Shown here: positions 20,439-31,984 of the stretch, piece after piece | Layout: the number at the start of each line of letters is the position of its first letter | Numbering within the stretch: the stretch's first letter is position 1 | Assembly (NCBI GenBank): GCA_000750105.3 | Contig: JPHH03000048.1 | Location: 62,001 to 126,000, forward strand | Direction: 5' to 3' | Origin: Tolypocladium sp. Sup5 PDA-1 | Lineage: Eukaryota > Ascomycota > Sordariomycetes > Hypocreales > Ophiocordycipitaceae | DNA length: 64,000 nucleotides | Notes under the pieces: generated by a model | The model's database searches: none | The model's input: only the letters and a program-made list of their open reading frames with translations | Told to the model about the DNA's origin: nothing | Position numbers and translations under genes: made by a program

Positions 20439-21137
20439 CTTGATGATGTTCCGGAACCTATCTGGATAAAAACAATTGAAGTGCGGCGACGATGAATCGC
20501 TCAAAGAACTCAATTGCCGGGAACCCAACGGAAGCTGTTGTCGGCACTTTGGAGGATGCCAAACAATGACCCTTTTGCAGGAAAAAAACCGCGCGTCTCA
20601 GCCGACAAGGGAATGAGTCCTCAATCGCATCGATCGTCGACAGTCTTCTACCTACCCAGCGCTAAAGATTGGAGGCCGCAACAGCACGATTCGCATATGA
20701 CGCGGCTGGGCCCCCTGAATCAACCCAACGCAGAAAGATACCTCGGATGCGGGAACCAACGTCCCACCGGCTCCGTGGCTCCGCCGTGATCAGCGATTGC
20801 GGAGCGGCTCCGTGGCTCCGCTTCCTGCAATCCAGAAAGCGCTGACCATATTTTCAAGCCGCATCTCTTGAGTTTGCCTGAACCATTACAGCATTTGGCT
20901 GGATCGGCGCACCCAACAACGCTGTAATAATTGTGTGGACCTCAGTAGGCTTCCTCTCAAGGGCTTTTAAGCCCTCTTTTCGCCTTTCATGTCTCAGTTG
21001 GCACCTGAACCAGCCTTGAGTGGCACGTGAAATGGTAAGTACAAAGAGAGAATGGGACTCACATTCGTGGAGTTCTAACGGGTTCAAAAGGGCTCGGCGT
21101 TGCTAAACATATACTAAGAGGTAAGCGACTCGAAAAT
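20439..21137. other. Intergenic region with a repeated 18-bp motif
   Basis: Head side of the hydrolase gene and tail side of the saccharopine-dehydrogenase relic. No gene is recognised. Two direct copies of a CGGCTCCGTGGCTCCGC motif lie at 20768-20785 and 20804-20821. Confidence 0.5.
20768..20821 (+). repeat. Two direct copies of a dispersed GC-rich repeat
   Basis: Copies at 20768-20785 and 20804-20821 share 17 bp with each other, with starts 36 bp apart. The second is identical over 18 bp, in inverted orientation, to 15770-15787. Function unknown. Confidence 0.7.
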
Positions 21138-22430
21138 TCAGTCGCCGGGTGTGCCAACCTGCTCCAGCGCCTTGTAGAAGACCTGTGGCTTGGCCCAATC
21201 CTCGGGATAAAAGACACCGCTGCGCTTCAGCCCGTCATCCAGGGCCATAACCATAAAAGCCGCACAAGCAGTTCCGGTCACAGTACCCATGTTCTCGAAA
21301 AGATAGCAGTCCTTTCCAGCCTTGGGCGTGCACTTGGTGGCGATCGCCGGATGGCTACTACGTGAGCCAACTGCTCGAACATGCAGGCTGCCCTTGTTTT
21401 CCACCGTCTTGCCGCGAGCGGCGGAGATGATGAAGCCAAGAACCTCTCCGGCCGTGCACTCGCCGCTCCGTATCTGATCAAACATTCCCATGAGGGCCTA
21501 ACGCCAGGGATCAAGAACTTGCGAAGCGTGCCCGACAAGCTGGAACAATTCCTTGACGGTGATGTCGCCCCCTGCGGAGCTGCGCGGCCACTGATCCAAG
21601 GGATTCGCCCCAGCCTGCCGCGGATGGCGGGTTATTGATGAGTTAACAGAGGAAATCGACAGCCTGGTCAATTGACAAAACGTTGCGACGGACGGCAGAA
21701 CCGAGACCACGGGCAATACCGTTGAATGGTGCAAGGTCGAGCCCACCAAGACATCGAATGCGAGTAGTTTTCGGGAAGAGGCGTGCAAGGGTGACAGGCT
21801 CTGCATGGGCAGTCTCATGCAAGAGCGCCTCGCCAGACTTGGCCAGCATTGGTGCATATGTCTCGACCCAAGTTTCGTTGACAGTCGGCTGCCCAATTAC
21901 CCACGTCAGACAAGGACAAGCAGCAATATGCATCAGATGTTCAAGAACCCTTTCCAATGCCGGGCCGCTCGTTGCTGACAAGCCGGCAGACGCCGAGTGT
22001 GTCGATAGTATCGAGGTCCTTGGCCATGTCCATTGCCATAACGTTGGTCATGCCAGGTGAGGTGGCAGAGGTTAAGTGGCGCCTGGGTGCTCTCGGCGTC
22101 GTCATCGAAGTCGAGATACGGCACCTTTGCCTCGAGACAAGCCGATAGCACTGGTTCCGATGTCCGTTGATATGGCCCCGCGCCGAGGACGACAAGTGCA
22201 GCACCCTTGACTATATCAACAATTGCAGAGCGGTCGAAAGATCCAGCCTCTTCGTAGTTGCGCGCCCGGCTGGGAGTTTGGCTACCAGCGTCTCGAGTGC
22301 GGCTGTGTTGATGTTGGCAAGTATCAACGATGCGTCGCGTGCGGTGGCAGAGCGCTCGGCGGCTACCCGGCGGGCTCGGAAGTCTTGGGAGAATTGGCCA
22401 TCCTGTGTAGAGTCGTAAAGGTCAGGATGA
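21138..22430 (-). pseudogene. Saccharopine dehydrogenase-like (NADP-binding) pseudogene
   Basis: Minus-strand segments in changing frames give pieces of one protein, in order. They are S-L-I-L-A-N and L-V-A-K-L-P-A-G-R-A (22340-22250), then in another frame A-L-V-V-L-G-A-G-P-Y-Q and C-L-E-A-K-V-P-Y-L-D (22190-22100), then S-P-G-M-T-N-V-M-A-M-D (about 22050). After these come G-G-L-D-L-A-P-F-N-G (21740) and a final hydrophobic G-T-V-T-G-T-A segment before the stop at 21138. This is the layout of fungal and bacterial saccharopine-dehydrogenase-like oxidoreductases of about 400 residues. At least three frame changes lack convincing splice sites, so the gene looks dead, unless the changes are sequence errors. 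The body shows no RIP-like composition. Confidence 0.65.
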
Positions 22431-23089
22431 TGTGTAGGTAGTGTAGGTACAGAGCGAGCATGTCCCTGAAACTCAACTGAAACTTCAATTATTACATACA
22501 CTTCAGCGTCGTCATCCTTACATGCATCAAATCGATACAGGCAGAAGCCTCTTCCCATTGTACGGCCCTGTACGAAGTAGGTTGAGAGCTATGGCAGTTC
22601 CGATGGTGGGTCCGTCTGGCCATGCCACGCAGGGGGAGTCCGTGAGCCACGGCTTGTCGGTTACCCCACGGTTTGCCGGTTAATAACGGACAAGCCACAG
22701 CGGGATCGACACAGGGTTGCGACTCCGCGACTCCGCGCGGTGCATTAATTAGCAGGCACGAGCCGAGGCCCGGGCAGTGATGGTCGCATCGTACGATGGT
22801 AATACCCGAGCTCTGATTGAGCGGGGTATCTTTTGGAAGTCGGAAGAAGAACGACAGGCGGATGGCAATTGCAGTTATTAACGTAGACGCATGCACCCTT
22901 CTAGCGTGAATCTGGCATCTTGTCTCGAACAACGAAGAAATATTGTCTTACCTGCCAACCCCATCAGACCACCCTTCATGCCGTTCTGCACCAGTACGCA
23001 GACCCCTTTGCAGCAACACGGGCACTCCGAGCGAGCGACACCGAACTTCTCAAACCGCTGCCTGTCGTTGAGGCAAACATCTGGAAACC
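22431..23089. other. Intergenic region between divergent genes
   Basis: Shared upstream region of the saccharopine-dehydrogenase relic (minus) and the monooxygenase (plus). No coding segment is recognised. Confidence 0.45.
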
Positions 23090-24617
23090 ATGACGACTCA
23101 TCAACAAGGGCTTGACTATGACGTGGTGATTATCGGCGCGGGCATTTCCGGCCTGAACTTTGCGTACCGACTGCACGAGCGCAACCCAGAGCTGAGTTAT
23201 TGCATCCTGGAAGGACGCCATGAGGTGGGTGGAACGTGGAGCTTGTTCAAGTATCCCGGTACGCTTCCGAAGGAACCAATTCTCTTCTGAGGACGAAGCT
23301 GATTCCATAAGCACAGGCATCAGATCAGATTCGGACCTTTTCACCTTTGGCTTTCCGTGGCGCCCGTGGAAGGAGAAGCAATCGATTGCACATGGATCAC
23401 TGATCCTCAAATATCTCAAGGAGTCTGCCGCCCAGGAGGGTATCGACAAACAGATCAAGTTTCACCACCAAGTGGATCAAATGAACTGGTCAGCATCGTC
23501 CAAGACATGGACCCTCGACATAACTGCAAACGACACAACGTCCATCACCTTGCGGACTCGTTTCGTTTTTCTTGGGACAGGCTATTACAATTACAATGAA
23601 CCGCTCGAAGCCGAAATCCCTGGCATAAATGCGTTTAAAGGAATGGTGATCCATCCACAATTTTGGCCAACGGATCTCGACTACATGAACAAAAACGTCG
23701 TCATTATCGGTTCAGGCGCGACAGCCATCACATTGCTGCCATCGGTTGCAAAGGCTGCATCCCATGTGACGATGCTGCAGCGCTCGCCAAGCTATGTGAT
23801 GTCCGTACCCGGTGAAGGCTTCTTCGAGAAGGTTGTCAGGATATCGTGCCCCGATGTGCTGGCATACAAGATCATCCGGCTAAAATGGATGTTCCTGTCC
23901 TTAATTCTGGTGCAATTCTGTCGCCGGTTTCCAAACGCCGCTCGGAAGTGGCTTTACAGAAAGACCGCAAAGCAATTACCCAAGGATATGGCCCTGAACC
24001 CAAACTTCACTCCCAAGTACAACCCATGGCAGCAGAGAATGTGCTTCTGCCCTGACGGCGACTTTTATCAGTGCTTGAGAAGCGGCAAAGGTAGCGTAAA
24101 GACCGGCATAATCGACACAGTCACTCCAAGCAGCATACGGCTCAAATCCGGCGAGGAGCTACATCCAGACATCATCGTTACCGCCACGGGTTTGAAGTTG
24201 CGTGTGGTGGGTGGCATCAAAATTACCGTGGATGGTGAAACGTTTGATATCCCGAGCTATTTCGCCTGGAAGGGCGCCATGATCGAAGATCTGCCGAATG
24301 TTGTTCTTGCTTTCGGATATGCTGATGCCAGCTGGACCTTGGGCGCCGATGCCACATCGCAACTGACATGCCGGTTATTGAAGCAGATGACGAAGGAGGG
24401 TGTCAAGATGATAGTCCCTCGGCGGAGTGCAGACGAGAGAAAAAACATGAAGGAGATGCCATTTATGCACTTGACGTCGACGTATGTCGAGAGAGGCCAG
24501 TCGACTCTTCCAAAAGTTGGAGACCGTCCTCAGTGGCGTCCTCGATCCTATTATTGGAGAGATCTAGCCACAGCATGGTGGGGGGACATCAAGAAGGGTA
24601 TAGAGTGGGTACGATAA
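23090..24617 (+). CDS. Flavin-dependent monooxygenase, Baeyer-Villiger type
   Basis: Two exons, 23090-23258 and 23317-24617, encode 489 residues. The 58-bp intron restores F-K-Y-P-G-I-R-S-D-S-D, a landmark of the family. FAD motif G-A-G-I-S-G lies at 16-21, the NADPH motif G-S-G-A-T-A near 185. The Baeyer-Villiger fingerprint F-x-G-x-x-x-H-x-x-x-W-P is complete at residues 163-174. G-G-T-W and a late A-T-G also fit. Such enzymes insert oxygen next to ketones or oxidise heteroatoms using NADPH and O2. In fungi they often work in catabolism of xenobiotic ketones or in secondary metabolism. No pathway partners adjoin it except the reductase-like relic upstream, so its substrate is open. Confidence 0.9.
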
Positions 24618-25039
24618 TGGGTGCAAGGAAGGAATGGTGGATGGATCCCAAGCAATAAGCCGATATATAAATCTACAAAGCTCAATGTTTCTTTCTGTTG
24701 TATATGCTTTCCACGGTTTATCTATTTGAGCTCGCGCACAGGGAGTCCCGAGCCTCCCAGGCACTTTGAGAATTGTATCTATTGGAAACAGGGAGAGTGA
24801 ACAATCGCAGAGCTGGCGATGCACCGGTATAAGTAGTGCCCGGGGCGAAGCCCCGAGTGAGAGCCCATCGCGGGACATCTGCCATCTTTGCTGTTAATGG
24901 CCCCTGAATCTGCAACATCTGTGCTGGGTTGTCGTAAGGAAGCCATTTATGGAGAGAAGAGCAGCAATCTCTCTTTCCTTCTACCCTTTGTTGCTCCTGG
25001 CTGGATAACAGCGGGCATCTTAACTCCATGCCAATGTCT
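24618..25039. other. 3' flank of the monooxygenase gene
   Basis: No gene recognised. Part of it may be the lost C-terminal region of the hydrolase relic that follows, but no family motif can be read. Confidence 0.35.
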
Positions 25040-25374
25040 ATAGCCTGGGACCAGAGCGTTGGGGGGGGCTTCCTAAGCCACGCCAGTTGCTGAAGCAATG
25101 TGTGAAAGTTTTACAGTAACCGTGCGGACGGCATTCGGCCGCTCGGAATTGCCGTCTTTCACGTTGCTTGTGCAGCGTTTCTCGGATCCATTCCAACAGA
25201 TCTCGGCAGTCCTGGATTGGTCCTTCTAGCAGGGCGACCTGCAGGCACAAGTCGATTCGGCACCACCACAATCCATCCCCGATCTAGGCAGTCGCGCATC
25301 TGGTCCACGTTGACCATGCTGGGTGAACCAAGCATGAAGACGCCGCCGTGAATGTCGATGACTGGTGATCTCAA
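25040..25374 (-). pseudogene. Alpha/beta-hydrolase fragment
   Basis: On the minus strand H-G-G-V-F-M-L-G-S appears near 25345, followed by W-I-V-V-V-P-N (oxyanion-hole strand and the next beta strand). After a frameshift near 25265, L-L-E-G-P-I-Q-D-C-R-D-L-L-E-W appears in a second frame. This order matches fungal BD-FAE/lipase-like hydrolases, where H-G-G-G is followed by V-V-x-P-x-Y-R-L and x-x-x-P-x-x-D-x-x-x-x-L-x-W. The nucleophile elbow and the rest are unrecognisable. A truncated, frameshifted remnant. Confidence 0.55.
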
Positions 25375-25911
25375 TTTAGCCCATCATGTTGCATTCCAGA
25401 GAGCAAATCTGGCTCCAATTTCGTGATGCGCCTGCTGGCACGGAGTCTCGTCAGCATTTGGGAGGTACCATGCATCCGCGTCGATTGCGGACGTTGTAAA
25501 CTACACGAAGCTTCATCTGGGCCGCGCTTACCGATCGACAGAATTGAGGCTTGTACAAGGGCGACTCGCATGGGCACATTGCAGTCCCCTGCGACGGTCG
25601 CCAACCTAGGGAGAATTGGGGGGTTGTGTGCATTTGATCCTGGGCCGCCACGGTCGGAATTCCCGGACTTGGAGAAATGCGCTCCCTCGGAATTTCCAAC
25701 GCCACCAGCCTATCTAGACTATTGATCTCGTGCATGAAACAGCACACTTTGGCGGGTAAATAAGACTCCAGACTTGTCGGGAAGTGGAGAGCTTGATGTT
25801 TGATCCACGCGATTGTGGTTTCTGGCCCGAGTCTCGGAAAGCTCTATAACTCAGCGCCGTTGAACCAAATCTCTTGGAAGTTGGAACCAACCCAGCGCAT
25901 TGCCATTGAAC
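25375..25911. other. Region without recognisable gene
   Basis: Lies between the hydrolase remnant and the cupin relic. Short open frames only. Confidence 0.35.
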
Positions 25912-26222
25912 ATGTCGCTCCCAACCCTCACTCAGCCGCCAGACTCGCGATCGAGCTACGTGATATCACAGCTCGACGGTGAATGCCTGACAATCCCGGG
26001 TAGCAAAGGCGCATTCCGCATCCTCGCGTACTCCGGGCAGACTGCCGGCAGAACCAGTGTGTTCTAGAGCGGCGCTGTCCTGTCCGACGCCCACGGCTGC
26101 CACTATCACAATGAAGCGCACGAGTTCTTCATCGTGACCACGGGCTTTCTCAAGCTGTGGAACTGAGACAAGTGCCGGATCATGGGTCCCGGCGACTTTG
26201 GCTCCTTTAGAAGAACTGGTAC
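25912..26222 (+). pseudogene. Cupin (quercetinase-like) pseudogene with two in-frame stops
   Basis: One uninterrupted frame from ATG 25912 reads a fungal cupin N-terminus: S-L-P-T-L, G-E-C-L-T-I-P, F-R-I-L-A-Y. Then TAG at 26065-26067, then H-Y-H-N-E-A-H-E-F-F (the cupin metal-binding H-x-H-x5-E), G-F-L-K-L-W-N, TGA at 26164-26166, and I-M-G-P-G-D-F. The metal ligands are kept. The first stop fits a Trp codon changed by G to A. After about 26222 the similarity fades, so the second half is missing or scrambled. Related proteins include quercetin 2,3-dioxygenases and uncharacterised cupins. Confidence 0.7.
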
Positions 26223-28768
26223 CTTAAAGTGCCCTTCGTAGTCGCTTGGTCAATAATTACTATTATCTCTCGGAACGTCGAACGAGCGCCCAGGTGATAG
26301 TATCAGAGAGCTCTCCTGGGGGCACATCGAGAGCAGGGAACCGAGCAGGGTACCTGTCACAGCACTGATCCCTTCGCAGGTATTCTGATGCCCGTGTCAA
26401 TTGCTATAGTGAAGAAATGCAGCGACTGGCATCAAGAAAACTTAACATACCGGGGGCCACCGCTAGTAGTCCGTAACTCCCACGGATCTGCATAAGACTA
26501 AACACGATGCAGCAATTGTCGGTATCAGCGAGCGAGGCGCTGGTAGTCCTACTTCGTACTGAGTCGCAAGTTACTGAGTATATTGGCGAGGACTCTTGGA
26601 ACCCGGCGTCTAACCAAGCACACTGCATACTGAGGCGTACAGCCTCCGCAAGCGGGCCATACCGTTTATCCTCGTATAAGCGCGTCTCAGGCATGCTCGT
26701 GTTAAAGGTCCGCGCGTTCGGGGCGCCACTCCGGCATCAGCCCTACCACCTTCCGTACACCATGTACGAAGCAGCCTTAGGAGACGACAATAAACGTGCC
26801 TTTATTGCATGCCAAATGCCACTTTCGCACCGGCCGGTGGGCCCAGCGGACTTGGATTTTATGTTTAAACGGTATACGGCGAGGGAGCCGTTGACGAGGA
26901 TTCGGCTCGGCATCCATCAGTACGGACCGGGCGGGGCCGCTCCGACCCCACAACGCTCCGACCCGTCCGTTCCGTGACGTGGGGTTCGATCGTCCACCCG
27001 ACGCATGATGAGCTCGGGCCACAGGTACGGCAGACGGGGCATCCTAATGGCCGGAGGCTCGTAAATAGCAACTACGGGCAGATGCTCGCCTGAGGTCTTG
27101 TTGTCTCATGTGTTTTGTATTGTCGAAGACTGTCTGGCGTGTCTGGCTTAGACGACTGGGCCGTTCTAGCATCTACATGGAAAGCTTGGCGACTTTAAGG
27201 ACTACATTGCCAACTCCTCACCCGCTCCGCCTTTTATAGCTGGCAGCTATTATGACCTGCGCCTCGGCAGTCATTCTCAATGTGCGGCAGCTTAATGCGC
27301 TGCTTTGTTGCTGCCGCCAATGCGGGACCACCCGTTGCACTGGGCCAAACACGCACCACGTCTCTCACTCCGGACGGATCGACATGAACCATTCCGAGTG
27401 CGGGGTTCCACGGGATTGATGCAGCGGCCGCCACTTTGGCCTCTCTGGGGTTGGAAATCACCAACTACGCGCAGGTCGGTGGTTCTTTGTCTCATACACC
27501 ACAGGGCCCCCTGATAGGCAAGAGCCAAAACACAATATGGAGTAATATCGTGTACGGACGTATACAATACACATTACAGGTGGTACTTGTAGCTGTATCC
27601 ATAGTTCGGAGTGGGCGAAGGACATCCCATTTATAGTAGCAGTGCATCCGTACTGCGCAAGTTGCCAGCATCATGCGGACATGATACTTACTCCATGCGT
27701 ACGAAGCAACCGTTGGAGTTTTTGTCAGCCCCTATTGGCGTACATAACCGGTAGCGTGGCGATTTTATTAGCGGATTCATATCCGTCGTACGAAGTACCC
27801 AACGAATTCGCGGGTCTTTCAACTGCAGCAAGGGCAAATGACTCGCGGGAAGCTATTGATGCTGGGGTTCGCCGGTTCGGTGCCTGGGATGTCTCTGTCA
27901 GCCAACCGCATCACAGAACATCTTCTTCCCCACTCGGCACTACAGTTGTACCAAGCCACCTCGGTAGCAAGATGCGAGGCTAACGCCAGGAGATCGTTAG
28001 TCACGAGCCGGTCATGACCTGCCCTGGATTGAAGGTACTAATTACTGTGCAGCCGCGGCATGCGCTGGCAACAACGCCCACTAAGAGTGTTGTACATGTT
28101 CGACCTGCGTTAAAGCTGTAAAACAAACAGCGATAAGCAGCTTGTCATTGTAATGGAAAACCGTACGTGTAAAACCGACAAGCCGTTGGGGAAAATTCGG
28201 GTTTGCACTCGTATGTTCTACAGTAGTCCGTAAATGCCGACGCGTCCACCAGCGCTTTGACGCTGACGCTTAATCGATCGCCGTGGTCCCCCTGGTGAAC
28301 CGCGGCCAGACCGACCCCCTTTGTCGTGCCCACTACCAACAACGTGCTCAATTTCAGATTAAAACATCAGTTGCGTTATCCACCGTCGAGCACGAATTAT
28401 GTTCTTCATCTTGGGTCGCGGTCTACCGTTATGACCACTTCCATGCCTCAATGCTACCTTCATCGTCCTCTACAAACGACATCCTTTCTAGACTGTCTGC
28501 AGGAGTCCCCGATGCCATCAGAGCGGTCTCTCCAAGCAGTTTGCTAGAAGCGACTCCGCAATGCGCTGTGAGTTGCCCCCTTGCCGAAGGCAACGCCACC
28601 AACGCTCAATTTGAGTCGTGGCACAGTTGGCTCGGGCTGACCATCTGGTAATGACCAGCACTCCTGCTTGCTGGATGGAGTGACATCCGCGAGGTGCGAC
28701 ATAATTGACCTTGAGCGGTTAAGCGATTGTATTTGCACAAACACAACTCTCCTCTCCAGTCTCTCGAG
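26223..28768. other. Gene-poor stretch, probably decayed sequence
   Basis: 2.5 kb with no gene that I can support. The longest frame (26507-26977, plus, 156 codons) has no motif. A minus-strand 68-codon frame at 28145-28351 starts with an S-T-L-L-V-V-G-T-T-K-G-V-G-L segment that looks protein-like but is unidentified. Copies of the TACTTCGTA nonamer occur near 26550 and 27789. Confidence 0.4.
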
Positions 28769-30196
28769 ATGTGTTCAAACGTCTTGCACGTTCCGGGAAC
28801 AAGTCGGTTCGTGATTCGCCAGCACCATCTCGAGCTCGAGAGACTTGTAGCTCACAACTTCAATCAGCCGTTCGCGATATAGAAGCCAGCTTGCTCTGCG
28901 TGGGATATCCGAAGGCGTCACGCAGCAATGAGATCACGCAGGTCGCGGCGGTGGCCGTGGCGTTGACCGTCCCGATAGTGGCCATTCGATGTTGGTCGAG
29001 GCTGGTTACGGTGAGGAAGCTATGGTGGGACGACTGGACAGCTCTGATATCCGTGGTAGGTCGCTTGAGCATCTACGTATCGAGCGTTGAATTGGCGTGG
29101 GCGATTCGCATTCTTGCTGACACGCCATTATCCAGGCGCTGTTTGTCGGATTATGCGGCATTGCCATATTAAGTGAGCCCAACCTCGCGTATCCGAGAAG
29201 GAAGAGCAGACACAGAGCGAGCGACGTACTGATGCAGATCTGATATCGAAGGTGCCAGCATGGGATTCGGTATGCACTACTGGGATATCGACCCCAGCCG
29301 TGCTGTTGTTCTGTTGCAGGTCAGGCCATAAATCTTTGCCTGCAATCTAAGTACGTCTTGTCGCTAAAACATACGCAGTTGTTCTGGGTTGTCGAAATAG
29401 GCTACCTCCTCATCTTGACCCTGATCAAAGCGTCGATTATACTTCTGTTCGGCCGCATATTCGCGACCCCAGGCTGGCAAAAGATCATCCGCTACAGCAT
29501 GGTTTTCTTCGTCGCCAAGGTCACCGCTTTCATATTCCCGCTCATCTTCCAATGCAACCCAATCAATTCAATATGGGACCGCAATATTCAAGGTTCTTGC
29601 ATCAACGTTACATCAATCGGCTATGCAGGGGCAGTCGTGAGCATTACTGAAGATCTAATCATCCTTATCCTACCCATCCGCACTCTATGGAGGCTTCAAA
29701 TAGCCAAGACGAAACGGTTTGTCGTTGCGGGAATGTTTAGTATTGGGTCATTGTATGTCTCACCGCTCCATTCCACGTGTTACGCTGATGCTCACTGTCC
29801 TGTCCAGCGCCTGTATAACGAGCATGGTCCGCATCAAGTACCTGGTTGCGTTCTCTAAGACGTACGATACGACATGTACGTTCATGAGGTCTTCCAGCTA
29901 CTGCGCGGCTGACAAAGGAGACTTGGCACTCTAACTTTCTATGTATAGGGGATAATGTCGACGTGATCATATGGTCTGTAATTGAGCTCCTGTCTGCGAT
30001 CGTGTGTGGATCGATCCCCCCCTGCCGACCGCTCATCAGCCGATTTGTCTCTTCCTTGGCCTCAACTGCTGCGGCTTCATCGCATCCAATCACGATCGAA
30101 GACCCGCCAGGCAGCGTTGGCCACACGGGTAGTCATGTTGAGCTCATGAAACTCGAGCACTCTGTCGACGAACAGACGAAGGCGCAATTCAGATAA
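28769..30196 (+). CDS. Fungal rhodopsin-domain (PTH11-like) seven-helix membrane protein
   Basis: Exons read by frame continuity: about 28771-29055 (5' end unresolved), 29136-29172, 29252-29319, 29379-29752, 29808-29875 and 29949-30196. All five introns have GT-AG ends and preserve frame. They restore A-L-F-V-G-L-C-G, S-A-S-M-G-F-G-M-H-Y-W, L-L-Q-L-F-W-V-V-E, and the junction to W-D-N-V-D-V-I-I-W-S. The domain shows W-W-D-D-W after helix 2, F-x-C-N-P and a W-S-x-I-E final helix with C-G-S-I-P-P-C-R-P, all typical of the fungal rhodopsin family that includes PTH11-like receptors. These sit in the plasma membrane, and some act in host-surface sensing. No ATG lies in frame in exon 1, so the true start needs an upstream exon. 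ATG 28769 is in another frame. The C-terminal tail is hydrophilic. Confidence 0.8.
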
Positions 30197-30744
30197 GCCC
30201 TGCCGGGATACCATGGATAGTTATGGCCGTGGTGGCCGCATTGTCTTGTAATACGAATGGAAAAATAAAATACCACTGTCTTGGGTTCAAAGAAAAGAGA
30301 AGGATTGGCGCAAAGCGTACAAGGCGAAGTCATATTGGGTCGCACATGGGATCATATTCTTCAGTAGCTAGCGCGAATACGGACATGGACTTCTGATGCA
30401 GTCAGTTTCAGCTCTTAATAGCTTGCACGTCCGTACCATGCCCATCATACACTTGCTGAGCCAACAGGCAACTAGAGTACAGGTAAAAGTCATCAAACAG
30501 TCGCCTCCAATGGATGGCACCAGAAATCGCCCCAAACAGCTACTTGAGAAACGCCAAATAGTCGATAACGCAGCCCCAACCGGGCCCTTCTCACACCCAC
30601 CTACCACTCTATCCTAGTCACAGAAACCGTCAGACATAAAGGTGCAGCAGCAAACCCCTGCTCCTCTTCTCCACACTTCCCAGTTCGCCATTCATATACC
30701 CTTCAAACTAGCAGTACTCGGTCTCTGCGATTTCCCACCACAGC
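30197..30744. other. Intergenic region between convergent genes
   Basis: 3' flanks of the receptor gene (plus) and the small membrane protein (minus). No coding segment is recognised. Confidence 0.45.
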
Positions 30745-30969
30745 TCAGTTGACCGGGTGGCTGCTTTGGACAACGGCATTTGATGGCTTTGCCGGTAATC
30801 CGTTGTAACTTGGTGGCTGCGCAAAGTTGAAAGGGGGCAGAGGCTGAGCCTGTTCGATGTCTTTGCTTCGCTTCTTCCTCGACCAAAGGAAAATGACGAC
30901 GAGTGCTATCAAGACGACAATCACTATGGGTATAGCGATGAATTTGATGGCGGCTCCCACTGCGCCCAT
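30745..30969 (-). CDS. Small single-pass membrane protein, 74 residues
   Basis: From ATG 30969 the frame reads a short N-terminus, one strongly hydrophobic helix of about 22 residues (I-K-F-I-A-I-P-I-V-I-V-V-L-I-A-L), a stop-transfer cluster R-K-K-R-S-K, and a Pro/Gln/Asn-rich cytoplasmic tail with P-P-S-Y. Such proteins are common in ascomycetes. P-P-x-Y can bind WW-domain ubiquitin ligases of the Rsp5 type, so a role in trafficking is conceivable but not shown. An upstream in-frame ATG (31044) would add 25 residues with no signal-peptide character, so 30969 is preferred. Confidence 0.6.
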   Translation of the reverse strand: MGAVGAAIKFIAIPIVIVVLIALVVIFLWSRKKRSKDIEQAQPLPPFNFAQPPSYNGLPAKPSNAVVQSSHPVN

Positions 30970-31984
30970 TGTGTCTGTCTGGTTGCTTTGGAGCTGTCGA
31001 GTGGGAGACTGATTGAATGTGAGGTGTGCTAACTCGCTATGCACATAGAGAACGAAGGTAAAGTTGCAATTCCGATACGATAGGCGTTCAAACTTACGGC
31101 TCGGAGCATCTTATATGTATCGCGGCTCAATGTCGTCGGCATATCGTGGGTAGGCAATCTGCCGATACCACAGACTGGTTCCGGTCCTGTGAGGCTGTGC
31201 CAGAGTGTCATAACTCTTACCCAATGGTCTCGCGCGACTGGAGATGCGACAGGTACAGTATCTGACGCAAAGCAGCACCGGCGCTTGCTTGGACCTTCTG
31301 GTTGGCCGATACTTGCACAAAGGGCGCACAGCCGCGTGGCATCACAATGGCGGCGCTTGACGCCCAGCGTGGTGACGCCGTCTATTTTTGCACCCGACGA
31401 ATGAACATTCTATGTTCGGGAACAGTCCGAGATCTATGGCCAGCAAAACTAGATCCAACCGTTGCCGAAGCGCCTGCAATGCGTCCCATGCTGCTGTGAC
31501 GAACTGAGGGGGTACAGTACATGGGCACAGCCTGTACATGTACTTGACGGCACACCCCGCCAGCACTGTTTCACAAATAATGATGGACAACCGACATGAG
31601 TAGAACTTTCGGCCTCGTCAAGCTGTATGAATAGAGGGAAGTAGTTCTCACAGCTCGACTCAAGCCACGGTTTTCGTGGCAGAGTTGTGTACTGCGAGTG
31701 TACGAAGTACATTGCGTGCAAAATCCAGCAAACATTCAAGGGATGCCTAATATTAAAAGCCAGTTCGATACCCCTTGAGAGCGCTTAATGACTTGAACAG
31801 ATGTGACTGTTCTGCAGGTGCTCTCAAGTGGGCTGACTGGGATCATGAGTCCATGACTGGTTCTGGAACTTCTGGCGGGTACTCGGCACTTTGCACAGCC
31901 ATCTTGCATACGTCACGGTGTCACAACCACAGAGTACTGTCAGATTGAGGCTGCCAAATAGGGGCTAGCGCGAGGCACGTTAGT
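30970..31984. other. Intergenic region
   Basis: No gene recognised. A TACTTCGTA nonamer (minus) lies at 31701-31709. Confidence 0.4.
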
